A model generated the notes under the pieces. That model did not search any database. It was not told the DNA's origin and saw only the letters and a list, made by a program, of their open reading frames with translations. Below, one piece after another: positions 8,341 to 16,502 of a DNA stretch of 64,000 nt. Source of the DNA: JAWLCA01 sp050485905 (GTDB lineage Bacteria; Pseudomonadota; Alphaproteobacteria; Rhodobacterales; Rhodobacteraceae); the NCBI GenBank assembly GCA_050485905.1, contig JBJHCH010000004.1, positions 1 to 64,000 of the forward strand, given 5' to 3'. A program made the position numbers and the translations under genes. Numbering within the stretch: position 1 is the stretch's first letter; each line of letters opens with the position of its first letter.

Positions 8341-9527
8341 GCGGCGGCCCGGTGGCGCGCATGGGCCAGGATGCGGTCGCAGGCGGCGATCAGCGCCTCA
8401 TCCTCGACCGTCAGCGCCAGCCGCACCCAGCCCTCCAGTGCCGCGCCAAAGGAACAGCCGGGCATCACCGCCACGCCCGCAGTCTCCACCAGATCGAACG
8501 AATAGTCGCGCGAGGTCATCCCCGTCGCGCGGATGTCCAGCAGCGCGAACATCCCCGCCTCGGGCCGATGCACCGCCAGCCCCTCGGACCCCCCCAGCCG
8601 GTCGGCCACGATCCCCGCCCGCCGCGCCAGCCGTTCCCGCATCCCCGCCGCCACCTGCGACGGTTCCGCCACCGCCAGCGCGGTCGCGTCGGCCAGAAAC
8701 GGCTGGTTGCCGAACAGCATCGTCTCGGCCAGCGGCAGCGCCCGCGCGCAGAACTCCGCCGGCCCGACGCACCAGCCCGACCGGAAGCCCGGCGCCGCGT
8801 GGGATTTCGAGATCGAGGAGGCGACGATCACCCGCTCCGCCAGCCCCGCATCCCCCAGTGGAGAGATGAATTGCACGCCATCGAACACCAGTTCCTCATA
8901 GACCTCGTCCGCCACGATCCACAGATCCTGCGCCTGCGCCAGTGCGCCGATTGCGGCGATGTCCTCGCTGCGCAGCACCGCGCCGGTGGGGTTGTGCGGG
9001 CTGTTCAGCAGGATCGCCCGCGTCACCGGGGTGATCCGCGCCGCCAGATCCTCGACCCTGATGCGGAAGCCCCGCTCGGGCCGCAGCGGCACCGGCACCG
9101 CCCGCGCCCCGGTCCCCGCGATCACGCCCTCATAGGTCGCATACATCGGGTCGCCCACCAGCACCTCATCGCCCGGCCCGACCAGCGCCAGCATCACGGC
9201 GAAGAGCGTGGTCTGCGTGCCTGGAAAGCACATCACCTGATCGGTCCCGATCTCGCGCCCGCAACGCGCCGAATAGCGCGCGGCCAGCGCCGCCACCAGC
9301 GCAGGCTCGCCCCGGCCGTTGGAATAGCCCGTGCGCCCGGCGCGCATCGCTGCCGCCGCCGCGTCGATCAGGTCGTCCGGCGTCGGCGCGTCCGGTTCCC
9401 CGATCGTCAGCTCGATCACGTCGCGCCCCTGCGCCGCCAGCGCCCGCGCCCGCGCATGGACCAGCCACTTCGCCCCGCCCAGCCCCGCCAGCCGTTCCGT
9501 CACCGCCGCATAGCGCATCGCCGTCAC
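8337..9527 (-). CDS. aruH: PLP-dependent aminotransferase, arginine-pyruvate transaminase-like
   Basis: A 396-residue class I/II fold-type I aminotransferase. The PLP lysine is in SSISKSHAAPGFRSGW (Lys241), with the co-substrate motifs NSPHNPTG and VADEVYEEL ahead of it. Its N-terminal region ELTIGEPDAPTPD and its pairing with the AruI-like decarboxylase point to AruH, the arginine:pyruvate transaminase of the ATA pathway. It overlaps aruI by ATGA downstream and the TetR regulator by ATGA upstream, so the three genes form one transcript. The substrate cannot be proved from sequence; other amino acids entering by transamination remain possible. Confidence 0.72.
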   Translation of the reverse strand: MTAMRYAAVTERLAGLGGAKWLVHARARALAAQGRDVIELTIGEPDAPTPDDLIDAAAAAMRAGRTGYSNGRGEPALVAALAARYSARCGREIGTDQVMCFPGTQTTLFAVMLALVGPGDEVLVGDPMYATYEGVIAGTGARAVPVPLRPERGFRIRVEDLAARITPVTRAILLNSPHNPTGAVLRSEDIAAIGALAQAQDLWIVADEVYEELVFDGVQFISPLGDAGLAERVIVASSISKSHAAPGFRSGWCVGPAEFCARALPLAETMLFGNQPFLADATALAVAEPSQVAAGMRERLARRAGIVADRLGGSEGLAVHRPEAGMFALLDIRATGMTSRDYSFDLVETAGVAVMPGCSFGAALEGWVRLALTVEDEALIAACDRILAHARHRAAA

Positions 9528-10135
9528 TCCAGTTCAAACCCCAGGATCGCGCCGACCGAGGCGACGGCGATCCGTTCCAGTTCCGCCTCGTCAAAGGCAT
9601 CGGGCAGGGCAGAGCCTTCCAGCCACAACCCGTCAATCACCGCGTTGCAGGCAATCGCCGCCGCCCGCGCATCCGCCACGCCGCAATCCGCGATCAGCCC
9701 CTGCAGCCGGTCGCGGAAAGCCAGATAGCTTTCCCGGTGCACCGCCCGCATCGCCGCATCCGCCTGCACCCGGTGGATGAACCCGGCCCACAGGCCCAGC
9801 GCGCGGGCATCCACCACCGGCGGCGTCACCGCGGCGCGGACAAAGGCCGCCAGCCGCGCGCGCGGATGCTCTGGCGCCGCTTCCAGCACCGCCGCAGAAT
9901 CCTCGGTCAGCCGGTCCATCAGCGCCCGATAGGCGGCCAGCAGCAGCTCTTCCTTGCCGTCGAAATAATGCCGGATCAGCCCCGGCGTCACGCCCGCGCG
10001 TTCCGCAATCGCGCGCACCGTTGCGGCCTCGATCCCGCCCTCGGCGATCAGGTCCAGCGCCGCGGCGATCAGATCCTCGCGCCGCCGCTCCTCTCCCTCG
10101 CGCCGAAAGGCCCGCCTTGCGCCCGCAACCTGCAT
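9524..10135 (-). CDS. TetR/AcrR family regulator (BetI-like)
   Basis: A 203-residue TetR-type repressor. The N-terminal helix-turn-helix reads EDLIAAALDLIAEGGIEAATVRAIAERAG followed by VTPGLIRHYFDGKEELL, about residues 19-67. A C-terminal ligand domain of the BetI/YcdC type follows. It is the first gene of the minus-strand aruHI transcript and is divergent from the ABC transporter genes starting at 10249, so it probably controls both from the 113-bp gap. The ligand is unknown; arginine, a keto acid or a guanidino compound would fit the context. The start at 10135 is the first ATG of the frame and may be a few codons early. Confidence 0.85.
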   Translation of the reverse strand: MQVAGARRAFRREGEERRREDLIAAALDLIAEGGIEAATVRAIAERAGVTPGLIRHYFDGKEELLLAAYRALMDRLTEDSAAVLEAAPEHPRARLAAFVRAAVTPPVVDARALGLWAGFIHRVQADAAMRAVHRESYLAFRDRLQGLIADCGVADARAAAIACNAVIDGLWLEGSALPDAFDEAELERIAVASVGAILGFELE

Positions 10136-10248
10136 GTCCCCGCCCGTTTATTATACACTTGCATAATTACGCCCCGGCGGTCTTAAATGCAATCGCAATC
10201 CAGCCGCGACAGCCGGCCACCAAGAAACCGAAAACAGAGAGGACGACC

Positions 10249-11019
10249 ATGCGCACACCCATGATCATCGCCGCCGCAGCCCTCGCGCTCGGCACCGCCG
10301 CCGCACAGGCCCAGCAGGTCCGCGTCGGCATCGCCGCCGAACCCTACCCGCCCTTCGCCAGCCCCGACGCCGGCGGCAACTGGGTCGGATGGGAGATCGA
10401 GATCATCGGCGCCGTCTGCGAGGCGGCAGAGATGGACTGCGTCATCACCCCCGTCGCCTGGGATGGCATCATCCCCTCGCTCACCAGCCAGCAGATCGAC
10501 GCGATCATGGCCTCGATGTCGATCACCGAAGAGCGGATGCAGACCATCGACTTCTCCGACAAGTACTACAACACCCCCGCCGTGGTCGTGGCCCCCAGGG
10601 ACATGGAGATCGAGGCGACGGCCGAGGGGCTGGCGGGCCGCATCCTCGGCGTGCAGGTCGCCACCACCCATGCCGCCTATGCGCAGGAACACTTCGCCGC
10701 CTCGGTGGCCGAACTGCGCTCCTACCAGACCCAGGACGAGGCGAACCAGGATCTGGTCGCGGGCCGCATCGACGCCACCCAGGCCGACAGCCTGGCGATG
10801 GCCGATTTCCTTGAATCCGACGCCGGCCAGTGCTGCGAGATCAAGGGCTCGGTTCCCGCCGACCCGTCGATCCTCGGCCGTGGCGTGGGCGTCGGCCTGC
10901 GCAAGGGCGACGACGCGCTGCGCGAGCGCTTCAACGCCGGCATCGCCGCGATCATCGCCGACGGCACCTATGACGCGATCAGCGCCAACTACTTCACCAC
11001 CTCGATCTACGGCGACTAG
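10249..11019 (+). CDS. Amino-acid ABC transporter substrate-binding protein
   Basis: A 256-residue periplasmic binding protein of the HisJ/ArtJ family (SBP_bac_3). A signal peptide ends at AQAQQ (about residue 22). The family start VRVGIAAEPYPPFA leads to the conserved WVGWEIEIIGAVC and later ARG-binding-type residues in the hinge (SITEERMQTIDFSDKYY). GAGAGGACGACC precedes the ATG at 10249; the open frame continues upstream without a credible start. Two permease genes follow in the same direction. A basic or polar amino acid is the likely ligand, and arginine is attractive because of the divergent aruHI genes, but this is inference. Confidence 0.88.
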   Translation: MRTPMIIAAAALALGTAAAQAQQVRVGIAAEPYPPFASPDAGGNWVGWEIEIIGAVCEAAEMDCVITPVAWDGIIPSLTSQQIDAIMASMSITEERMQTIDFSDKYYNTPAVVVAPRDMEIEATAEGLAGRILGVQVATTHAAYAQEHFAASVAELRSYQTQDEANQDLVAGRIDATQADSLAMADFLESDAGQCCEIKGSVPADPSILGRGVGVGLRKGDDALRERFNAGIAAIIADGTYDAISANYFTTSIYGD

Positions 11020-11031
11020 GGCCGCGCGCCC

Positions 11032-11787
11032 GTGTTCGAGGCGCTGATCGACACGCTGGGGCTGGCCCGCACGGTCGAACTTCTGGCGCTTTCCCCCCCC
11101 GGCTGGGGGGGGAACCTGCTGCGCGGGCTGAAGAACTCGCTCATCATCGCGGGCGGCGCCTTCGGCATGGGGCTGGTGATCGGCACCTTCGGCGCCTATG
11201 GCAAGCTTTACGGCGGCCCGGTCGTGCGTGACCTGCTGGCCGTCTATACCACCGTGGTGCGCGCCGTTCCGGAACTGGTGCTGATCCTCATTCTCTACTA
11301 CGCCGGCACCGACCTTCTGAACCGCACACTTGTCGGCATGGGCTACCGCCCGGTCGAGGTCTCGGGGCTGCTCGCCGGCATCCTCGTCCTCGGCGTGGTG
11401 CAGGGGGCATACGCGACCGAGGTTCTGCGCGGCGCGATTCAATCCGTCCCGCATGGTCAGATCCAGGCCGGGCGCGCCTACGGGATGCCCGGCTTCCTCC
11501 TGATGCGCCGGATCGTGATGCCCGCGATGCTCGCCTCGGCGATCCCCGGCCTTGCGAACCTGTGGCTGATCGCCACCAAGGACACCGCGCTGCTGGCCAT
11601 CGTCGGATTCTCGGAACTCACACTGGAAACCCGGCAGGCGGCGGGATCGACGCGGGCCTATTTCACCTTCTTCCTCGCCGCCGGGGCGCTTTACCTGACC
11701 GTGACGCTGCTGTCGGGGCGGGTGTTCGGGCGGCTGGAACGCTGGGCGCGGCGCGGCCAGCCGGATCTCCGGGTGGGCGGGGTATGA
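11032..11787 (+). CDS. Polar amino-acid ABC transporter permease (HisQ/ArtQ type)
   Basis: A 251-residue inner-membrane permease with the BPD_transp_1 domain. The first helix region is GNLLRGLKNSLIIAGGAFG, and the EAA-type loop is EVLRGAIQSVPHGQIQAGRA followed by YGMPGFLLMRRIVMPA. The likely start is GTG at 11032, 12 bp after the binding-protein stop. Within the first codons a run of eight C followed by GGCT and eight G (11093-11112) encodes SPPGWGG. The next permease overlaps by ATGA, so both are translated together and form the heterodimeric pore. Confidence 0.88.
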   Translation: MFEALIDTLGLARTVELLALSPPGWGGNLLRGLKNSLIIAGGAFGMGLVIGTFGAYGKLYGGPVVRDLLAVYTTVVRAVPELVLILILYYAGTDLLNRTLVGMGYRPVEVSGLLAGILVLGVVQGAYATEVLRGAIQSVPHGQIQAGRAYGMPGFLLMRRIVMPAMLASAIPGLANLWLIATKDTALLAIVGFSELTLETRQAAGSTRAYFTFFLAAGALYLTVTLLSGRVFGRLERWARRGQPDLRVGGV

Positions 11788-12611
11788 GCCGCACCTCGAT
11801 CACCGCGCCCGCCCCCGGCCGCCTGCCGCGCCTGTCCGACCTGCGCGCATGGCTGCGCCCGCACCGGGTGGTGATGATCGCGCTCACCCTCGCGCTGGTG
11901 GTCTGGTGCGCGCTGACGCTGCGATGGGACTGGCTGCCGCGCTACTGGGATTTGGCGATGGCGGGCCTCTGGCGCACGATCTGGATCCTCGCCGTCACCG
12001 CGACGCTGGGCTTCCTTCTGGCGATCCCGCTCGGCCTCGCGCAGGCGGTGGGGCCGTGGTATCTGGCCGCGCCCGCGCGGGCCTTCTGCACCGTGATCCG
12101 GGGCACGCCGCTGCTGCTGCAACTCTGGCTCCTCTACTACGGCCTCGGTTCCCTGTTCCCTCAATATCCGTGGATTCGCGAAAGCGAGCTCTGGCCCTAT
12201 CTGCGGCAGGCATGGCCCTATGCGGTGCTGGCCCTGACGCTGAGTTTCGCCGGGTATGAGGGAGAGGTGATGCGCGGCGCCTTCAAGGGCGTGCCGCGGG
12301 GGCAGCTGGAGGCCGCGCGCTCGGTCGGCATGTCGCGCTTTCAGATGTTCCGCCGGATCTGGCTGCCGCAGGCGATCCGCCGCGCCCTGCCGACGCTGGG
12401 CGGCGAGACCGTGCTGCAACTGAAGGCAACGCCGCTGGTCGCCACGATCACCGTCGTGGACATCTACGCCGTTTCCGCCCGCGTCCGGCAGGACACGTTC
12501 ATCATCTACGAGCCGCTTCTGCTGCTCGCCGTGGTCTATCTGATGATCACCGGGCTGATCGTTCTGGGCTTCCGCTGGCTGGAATCCCGCGTGCCCTCAC
12601 GGGTCGGCTGA
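11784..12611 (+). CDS. Polar amino-acid ABC transporter permease (HisM type)
   Basis: A 275-residue second permease subunit. The start is the ATG overlapping the previous stop (ATGA at 11784). After a cytoplasmic N-terminus come TM helices and the EAA loop EGEVMRGAFKGVPRGQLEAA with RSVGMSRFQMFRRIWLPQ. The end (LGFRWLESRVPSR) is typical of HisM-like proteins. No ATP-binding subunit is encoded before the convergent gene at 12728, so the transporter must share an ATPase from elsewhere. The stop is followed by 36 bp and then the far end of a repeated non-coding element. Confidence 0.88.
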   Translation: MSRTSITAPAPGRLPRLSDLRAWLRPHRVVMIALTLALVVWCALTLRWDWLPRYWDLAMAGLWRTIWILAVTATLGFLLAIPLGLAQAVGPWYLAAPARAFCTVIRGTPLLLQLWLLYYGLGSLFPQYPWIRESELWPYLRQAWPYAVLALTLSFAGYEGEVMRGAFKGVPRGQLEAARSVGMSRFQMFRRIWLPQAIRRALPTLGGETVLQLKATPLVATITVVDIYAVSARVRQDTFIIYEPLLLLAVVYLMITGLIVLGFRWLESRVPSRVG

Positions 12612-12646
12612 GGCCCCGCCAGCGCCCCTGCCGGACCGTGCCCAAC

Positions 12647-12720
12647 GGTTAAGGGCAGGTTAACAAAAAATGCGATTTCATTTGTTTTCAGTCACTTGAA
12701 TTTTTGGGCAACTTGCCCAA
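12647..12720 (-). repeat. Convergent-junction element, copy A
   Basis: First of four related copies. Read from the end of the minus-strand gene (stop at 12728), it starts 7 bp later with the palindrome TTGGGCAA-C-TTGCCCAA (12704-12720). Next come a TCAG-N4-TTGA mini-dyad (12688-12699, one mismatch from TCAA-N4-TTGA), a GCGATTTC block, an A6 tract on the plus strand and the box TTAA-N7-TTAAC (12649-12664). The distance from the palindrome centre to the TTAAC box is 52 bp, as in the other copies. The function is unknown. Confidence 0.85.
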
Positions 12721-12727
12721 CCACCCC

Positions 12728-13855
12728 TCAACCCGTGCCCACATCCCGAAACGCCTTCTGCATCGACCGGGTCCAGAACCCCTCATCCTGCAGGACAGCC
12801 ACGAAATTCTCGGCCGCATTTCCGGTCCCGAAGGCCGTATCCGGCGGATATCTCCGGCCCCATTCCCGGTCCAGAAACGCCGCCACCCCAGCCCCATCCC
12901 CGGCCCCGCAACGAGACAGCGATTCCGCCCGCGCCCGCCCCGACTGCCGGCTCCCCACGTCCAGGCTGGGTATCCCCAGAAACGGCGCCTCCCTTACCCC
13001 CGCGCTGGAATTGCCGACCATGCAGGCCGCGTTCTTCATCAGCTCGGAAAAATGCGAGAACCGCATCGACGGGATGCGCCGGAACCGATCCCCCGGCAGC
13101 CGGTCGATCACCTCGAATATCGCCTCCGACCCCGGATCGTTGTTCGGCAGGATCAGCACGAAATCCCGCCCCGACGCCTCCAGCGCCCCGAACAGCGCCC
13201 CCGCCTGCCGCCCCATATCGGCCGCCTCGGACGTGACGGGATGAAAGATGCAGATGCCGTAATCCGCGAACGGGATCGCATACCGCGCCCGCACCTCCTC
13301 CAGCGTCACCCCCGACGCCGCCCCGTGCTTGTCCAGTTCCGGCGATCCGATCACATGGATCGCCTCCTCCGGCTCCCCCAGCGCCATCACCCGCGCCTTC
13401 GCGGCGTCGGAGCTGACGAAATGACAATAGGCCAGCTTGGTATTGCAGTGCCGGAAGATCTCGTCGATCGTGCCAGAGATCTCGCCCCCCTCCACATGGG
13501 CGCAGCGGATGTAATTGGTGGCGCAGACCAGCGCGCAGGCCAGCGCCTCCACCCGGTCGCCATGCACCACCACCAGATCGGGCCGGTGTTCCGCGACGAA
13601 ATCGGAAAACCCCAGCACCGTCTTGGCCAGCACCATGTCCTGAGGATCGCCGGGCCGCTGGTTCAGGAACTCGTGCACCGCCACGCCGGGCATCCGGTGC
13701 ACCTCGATCTTGGTCAGCCCGTAGCGGTCCAGCATATGCATGCCGGTGACATGAAAGCTGACCGCAAACCCCGCATCCCGCGCCGCCGCCGCCAGCGGCT
13801 CCAGCTTGCCGAAATCGGCCCGCGTGCCGGTGACGAACAGAATGGAACGGGTCAT
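12728..13855 (-). CDS. UDP-N-acetylglucosamine 2-epimerase family protein (NeuC-like)
   Basis: A 375-residue enzyme of the hydrolysing/non-hydrolysing UDP-GlcNAc 2-epimerase family. Visible motifs are ILFVTGTRADFGKLEPL at the N-terminus, VVHGDRVEALACA, HVEGGEISGTIDE (the conserved HVEGG) and the nucleotide-binding GNSSAGVREAPFLGIP near the C-terminus. The start at 13855 is the methionine directly before TRSILFVTGTRADFG; the open frame extends further upstream without family similarity. NeuC homologues make ManNAc or its derivatives for sialic or legionaminic acid, but no neuA, neuB or glycosyltransferase gene lies nearby, so the pathway is not known. Confidence 0.82.
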   Translation of the reverse strand: MTRSILFVTGTRADFGKLEPLAAAARDAGFAVSFHVTGMHMLDRYGLTKIEVHRMPGVAVHEFLNQRPGDPQDMVLAKTVLGFSDFVAEHRPDLVVVHGDRVEALACALVCATNYIRCAHVEGGEISGTIDEIFRHCNTKLAYCHFVSSDAAKARVMALGEPEEAIHVIGSPELDKHGAASGVTLEEVRARYAIPFADYGICIFHPVTSEAADMGRQAGALFGALEASGRDFVLILPNNDPGSEAIFEVIDRLPGDRFRRIPSMRFSHFSELMKNAACMVGNSSAGVREAPFLGIPSLDVGSRQSGRARAESLSRCGAGDGAGVAAFLDREWGRRYPPDTAFGTGNAAENFVAVLQDEGFWTRSMQKAFRDVGTG

Positions 13856-13982
13856 GGCCGGCCGGGTTTCCGCTTGCCAGGGACGCAACGGGCTCCAGAT
13901 ATGGACAGGCAGGCCGGGATTGTCCAGCCGCCCGCACCGGGGCGGGGCGTCACACCGGGCCACAGACCGACCGGGGGCGCCG

Positions 13983-14384
13983 ATGACCGAAGTTCTGATC
14001 CTGTTCCTGACCACATCTGCCGTGTTCCTGATCGCCGATGCGCTGATGCTGAAAACGGTGATCCAGCCGCTTTTCCGCAGCCACCTCGGCCGCGCGCTGA
14101 TCGACGGCGCGCGGCTCCTGCCGGCGGCGCTGTTCTACCTCGTCTACATGGCCGGCATCCTGTGGTTCGCCGGCCTGCCTGCATTGCAGGCCGCCCAGCC
14201 CGCCGCCGCCGCGCTCAACGGCGCGATGCTGGGCCTCGTCGCCTACGGCACCTACGAACTGACAAGCTGGGCCGTGATGCGCGACTGGCACCCGACGATG
14301 GTGGCGGTGGACTGGGCCTGGGGCACCGCGCTGACCGCGCTCTCCGCCTGGGGCGGGGTCACGCTGGCGCTATTGCTACTGTAG
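13983..14384 (+). CDS. DUF2177 family membrane protein
   Basis: A 133-residue integral membrane protein with four predicted helices: about residues 4-24, 44-66, 75-95 and 112-132. The motifs YGTYELTSWAVMRDW and VAVDWAWGTALTA are typical of DUF2177 proteins, whose function is unknown. The start at 13983 (ATGACCGAAGTT) follows the divergent epimerase gene by 127 bp. The last 9 bp overlap, tail to tail, with the VPLPA-CTERM gene on the other strand. Confidence 0.8.
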   Translation: MTEVLILFLTTSAVFLIADALMLKTVIQPLFRSHLGRALIDGARLLPAALFYLVYMAGILWFAGLPALQAAQPAAAALNGAMLGLVAYGTYELTSWAVMRDWHPTMVAVDWAWGTALTALSAWGGVTLALLLL

Positions 14385-14990
14385 CCGCCCGACGCGCCGG
14401 CGCCGGCCGACCGCACCCAGCAGGGCCAGCCCCCCCATCAGCAGCGGCAGCGCCGCCGGCAGCGGGATCGGTGCAGGCTGCAGGATGTCGCCACGCAGGC
14501 GGAATGCGCCAAATCCGGAGGTGAACTCCGTTTCCAGTTGCGAGACCGTCCCCGTGATCGAATACGTGCCCTCGAGAAGCGCGAAGACCCCGGTCGAGAA
14601 CGAAGCAGTCTCGCCTGCTCCGCTTGGCGAAGTCGCGCATTCCGGGTCGAAATTGCACCCAGTATAGCCGTCAGTTTCAGAGAGGATCGGAACCGACGTT
14701 AGGCCAATCGATACGCCGAAGTCGAAAATCTCGAACCGATCGCCTGGAAAGCCGAGATCGACGAACTCGATGCTCCCCGCACTCAACAGCGTGAATGTCC
14801 AAGGCCCGTCCGGGGCCGATTCAAGACCGCCAAACGCACCCGGTGGCGCTTGCAGGGGCGCGGGGCTACCGTCGCCATAGTTGAAATAGAAGAGATACCA
14901 GATACCGCTCTGCAACGTGCTGGCAGTCGCTACGACCGGGGCGAGCAGGATCGAAGATGCTGCAAGAAGCGAGAAAGCAAACTGACGCAT
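14376..14990 (-). CDS. VPLPA-CTERM sorting domain exoprotein
   Basis: A 204-residue secreted protein. It has an N-terminal signal peptide (MRQFAFSLLAASSILLAP, cleavage near ATAS), a beta-rich middle with two cysteines (CNFDPEC), and a C-terminal sorting signal. That signal consists of PIPLPAALPLL, a hydrophobic helix and the arginine cluster GRRRR. This is the VPLPA variant of PEP-CTERM found in Rhodobacteraceae and is thought to be processed by an exosortase. The middle region is not a recognised domain; FTLLSAGSIEFVDLGFPGD resembles the beta-sandwich of other PEP-CTERM proteins. Its upstream region carries a CtrA-like box and a TATGCAC repeat cluster. It overlaps the DUF2177 gene by 9 bp at the 3' end. 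Confidence 0.85.
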   Translation of the reverse strand: MRQFAFSLLAASSILLAPVVATASTLQSGIWYLFYFNYGDGSPAPLQAPPGAFGGLESAPDGPWTFTLLSAGSIEFVDLGFPGDRFEIFDFGVSIGLTSVPILSETDGYTGCNFDPECATSPSGAGETASFSTGVFALLEGTYSITGTVSQLETEFTSGFGAFRLRGDILQPAPIPLPAALPLLMGGLALLGAVGRRRRVGRLQ

Positions 14991-15056
14991 GTCGGCAACC
15001 TTTCAATTTGAAACACAGAAGCCTCGGCGCCAGTGGCGCCTGAGTCAAGGAAATAG

Positions 15057-15071
15057 TTAACGCAAGGTTAA
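15057..15071. promoter_or_regulatory. CtrA-like full site upstream of the VPLPA-CTERM gene
   Basis: TTAA (15057-15060), seven bases, then TTAA (15068-15071) matches the alphaproteobacterial CtrA consensus TTAA-N7-TTAA exactly. It lies 67 bp upstream of the start at 14990, within promoter distance. Cell-cycle or motility-linked control by CtrA is inferred from the motif only. Confidence 0.45.
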
Positions 15072-15110
15072 TTTGGGAACGTACAAGACAGTCGGGCACG
15101 GCAAGCGCAA

Positions 15111-15230
15111 TGTGCATTCTTGCGTGATATAGCGATCATTTCGGCGGATCTGTGCATTATTTGGGTATGCACGCCGTATGCACGGTAGATGCATGTAAAG
15201 CATACGTGCATGCACACGCCATATGCGCGG
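15111..15230. repeat. Cluster of TATGCAC/GTGCAT iterons
   Basis: The 308-bp stretch between the VPLPA-CTERM gene and ubiK holds no gene. Its middle is dense in short copies of GTGCAT/TATGCAC: about 15111, 15150, 15166, 15177, 15189 and 15199-15215. The copies from 15164 to 15210 are spaced about 11 bp apart, roughly one helical turn, and several are in opposite orientation. This resembles a multi-site operator or iteron array. No matching regulator is encoded next to it. Confidence 0.55.
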
Positions 15231-15298
15231 GCAGGAATCGAAACGGGGGCCGACTGACGCAGCCCCAGTTCGGGCGGTCCGTGGCGGTAGATCGGGGG

Positions 15299-15559
15299 TT
15301 AGCCGGCGGCAGACTCGCCGCCCTTTTTCTCCAGCGCGTCGATCCGCGCCTTCAGCGCCTCGTTCTCCTCGCGGGCCTTCTGCGCCATGGCGCGCACGGC
15401 GTCAAACTCTTCGCGCGTAACGAAATTCCGATCCGCCATCCACCGCTCCACCATGCCGCGAAAGGCGGTCTCCGCCTCCTCTCGCGCGCCCTGGGCCACG
15501 CCCATCGCGTTCGTCATCAACTGCGAGACATCATCGAGGAACTTGTTGCGGCTCTGCAT
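15299..15559 (-). CDS. ubiK: Accessory factor UbiK family protein (BMFP domain)
   Basis: An 86-residue protein of the UbiK/YqiC (DUF526, membrane fusogenic) family, an accessory factor of aerobic ubiquinone biosynthesis. The N-terminal part [22 protein letters not shown] is amphipathic. The C-terminal part is a coiled coil (about residues 42-80) with [22 protein letters not shown]. The start at 15559 is the methionine of MQSRNKF, preceded by a GGAGAGCC site; longer open frame upstream is not conserved. It is divergent from lgt with 64 bp between the starts. Confidence 0.88.
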   Translation of the reverse strand: MQSRNKFLDDVSQLMTNAMGVAQGAREEAETAFRGMVERWMADRNFVTREEFDAVRAMAQKAREENEALKARIDALEKKGGESAAG

Positions 15560-15623
15560 CTCTGGCTCTCCTGGCATCTTCCCGATATATGGCGCGGGCA
15601 CGCCCGCAGGACAAGGCCGCCCG

Positions 15624-16502
15624 ATGCTCGCCATCCCCTTCCCCAACCTGTCACCGGAACTCTTCAGCTTTGAAATCGCTGGGTTTTCCTTTGCGTTGCG
15701 GTGGTATGCGCTGGCCTATATTGCAGGCCTGCTGATCGGCTGGCGGATCGTGGTGGGTCTGATGCGCCGCCCTCGGCTCTATGCCCCCGATGCCCCGCCG
15801 ATGCGCCCGGAACAGGTGGAATCCCTGCTGACCTGGACGATCCTCGGCGTGATCCTTGGCGGGCGGCTGGGCTTCGTGCTGTTCTACCAGCCCGGCTATT
15901 ACCTTCAGAATCCGGCGGAAATCCTGGCGATCTGGCAGGGCGGCATGGCGTTTCACGGCGGCTTCGCCGGTGTGATCGTCGCGACGCTCGCCTGGTGCCG
16001 CCGCAACGGTATCGACATCCTGCCCACGCTGGACGCCATGGCGCTGGCCACCCCCATCGGTCTGATGCTGGGCAGGCTGGCGAATTTCGTGAACGCAGAA
16101 CTCTGGGGCCGCCCCACGACGATGCCCTGGGGCGTGATCTTTCCCGGTGAGGCCGCACAGGCCTGTCCGTGGGACTGGGTCGGCGCCTGCACAAGGCACC
16201 CCTCGCAACTCTATCAGGCGGCCGGCGAAGGGCTGATCCTGTTCCTGATCCTGCTGGTTCTGGTCATGCGCGGCGCGCTGCGCCATCCCGGCCTTGTCGG
16301 TGCGATTTTCGTTGCGGGCTATGGCGTTGCACGCTTCGTGGTGGAATTCTTCCGCCAGCCGGACGCACAGTTCATCGGGCCGGGCAATCCACTGGGGCTG
16401 GCGGTGCAGGTGGGCGGCTACGGGCTGACGATGGGCCAGCTTCTGTCGCTGCCGATGATCGCGGTCGGTCTGTGGTTCGCCGCCCGCGCCCGGGCGCAAT
16501 GA
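15624..16502 (+). CDS. lgt: Prolipoprotein diacylglyceryl transferase Lgt
   Basis: Lgt transfers diacylglycerol to the lipobox cysteine of prolipoproteins in the inner membrane. The 292-residue polytopic protein has the family signature around [16 protein letters not shown], the essential arginine in [12 protein letters not shown], the HGGFAGV loop and [13 protein letters not shown]. The likely start is ATG 15624 ([16 protein letters not shown]). The stop overlaps midA by ATGA, so they are co-translated. The window encodes at least three candidate substrates: the lipocalin and two small lipoproteins. Confidence 0.95.
   Translation: MLAIPFPNLSPELFSFEIAGFSFALRWYALAYIAGLLIGWRIVVGLMRRPRLYAPDAPPMRPEQVESLLTWTILGVILGGRLGFVLFYQPGYYLQNPAEILAIWQGGMAFHGGFAGVIVATLAWCRRNGIDILPTLDAMALATPIGLMLGRLANFVNAELWGRPTTMPWGVIFPGEAAQACPWDWVGACTRHPSQLYQAAGEGLILFLILLVLVMRGALRHPGLVGAIFVAGYGVARFVVEFFRQPDAQFIGPGNPLGLAVQVGGYGLTMGQLLSLPMIAVGLWFAARARAQ

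Noticed and set aside
15111..15230. Possible CRISPR array
   Set aside because: The repeats are only 6-8 bp with an 11-bp period and no spacers; cas genes are absent.
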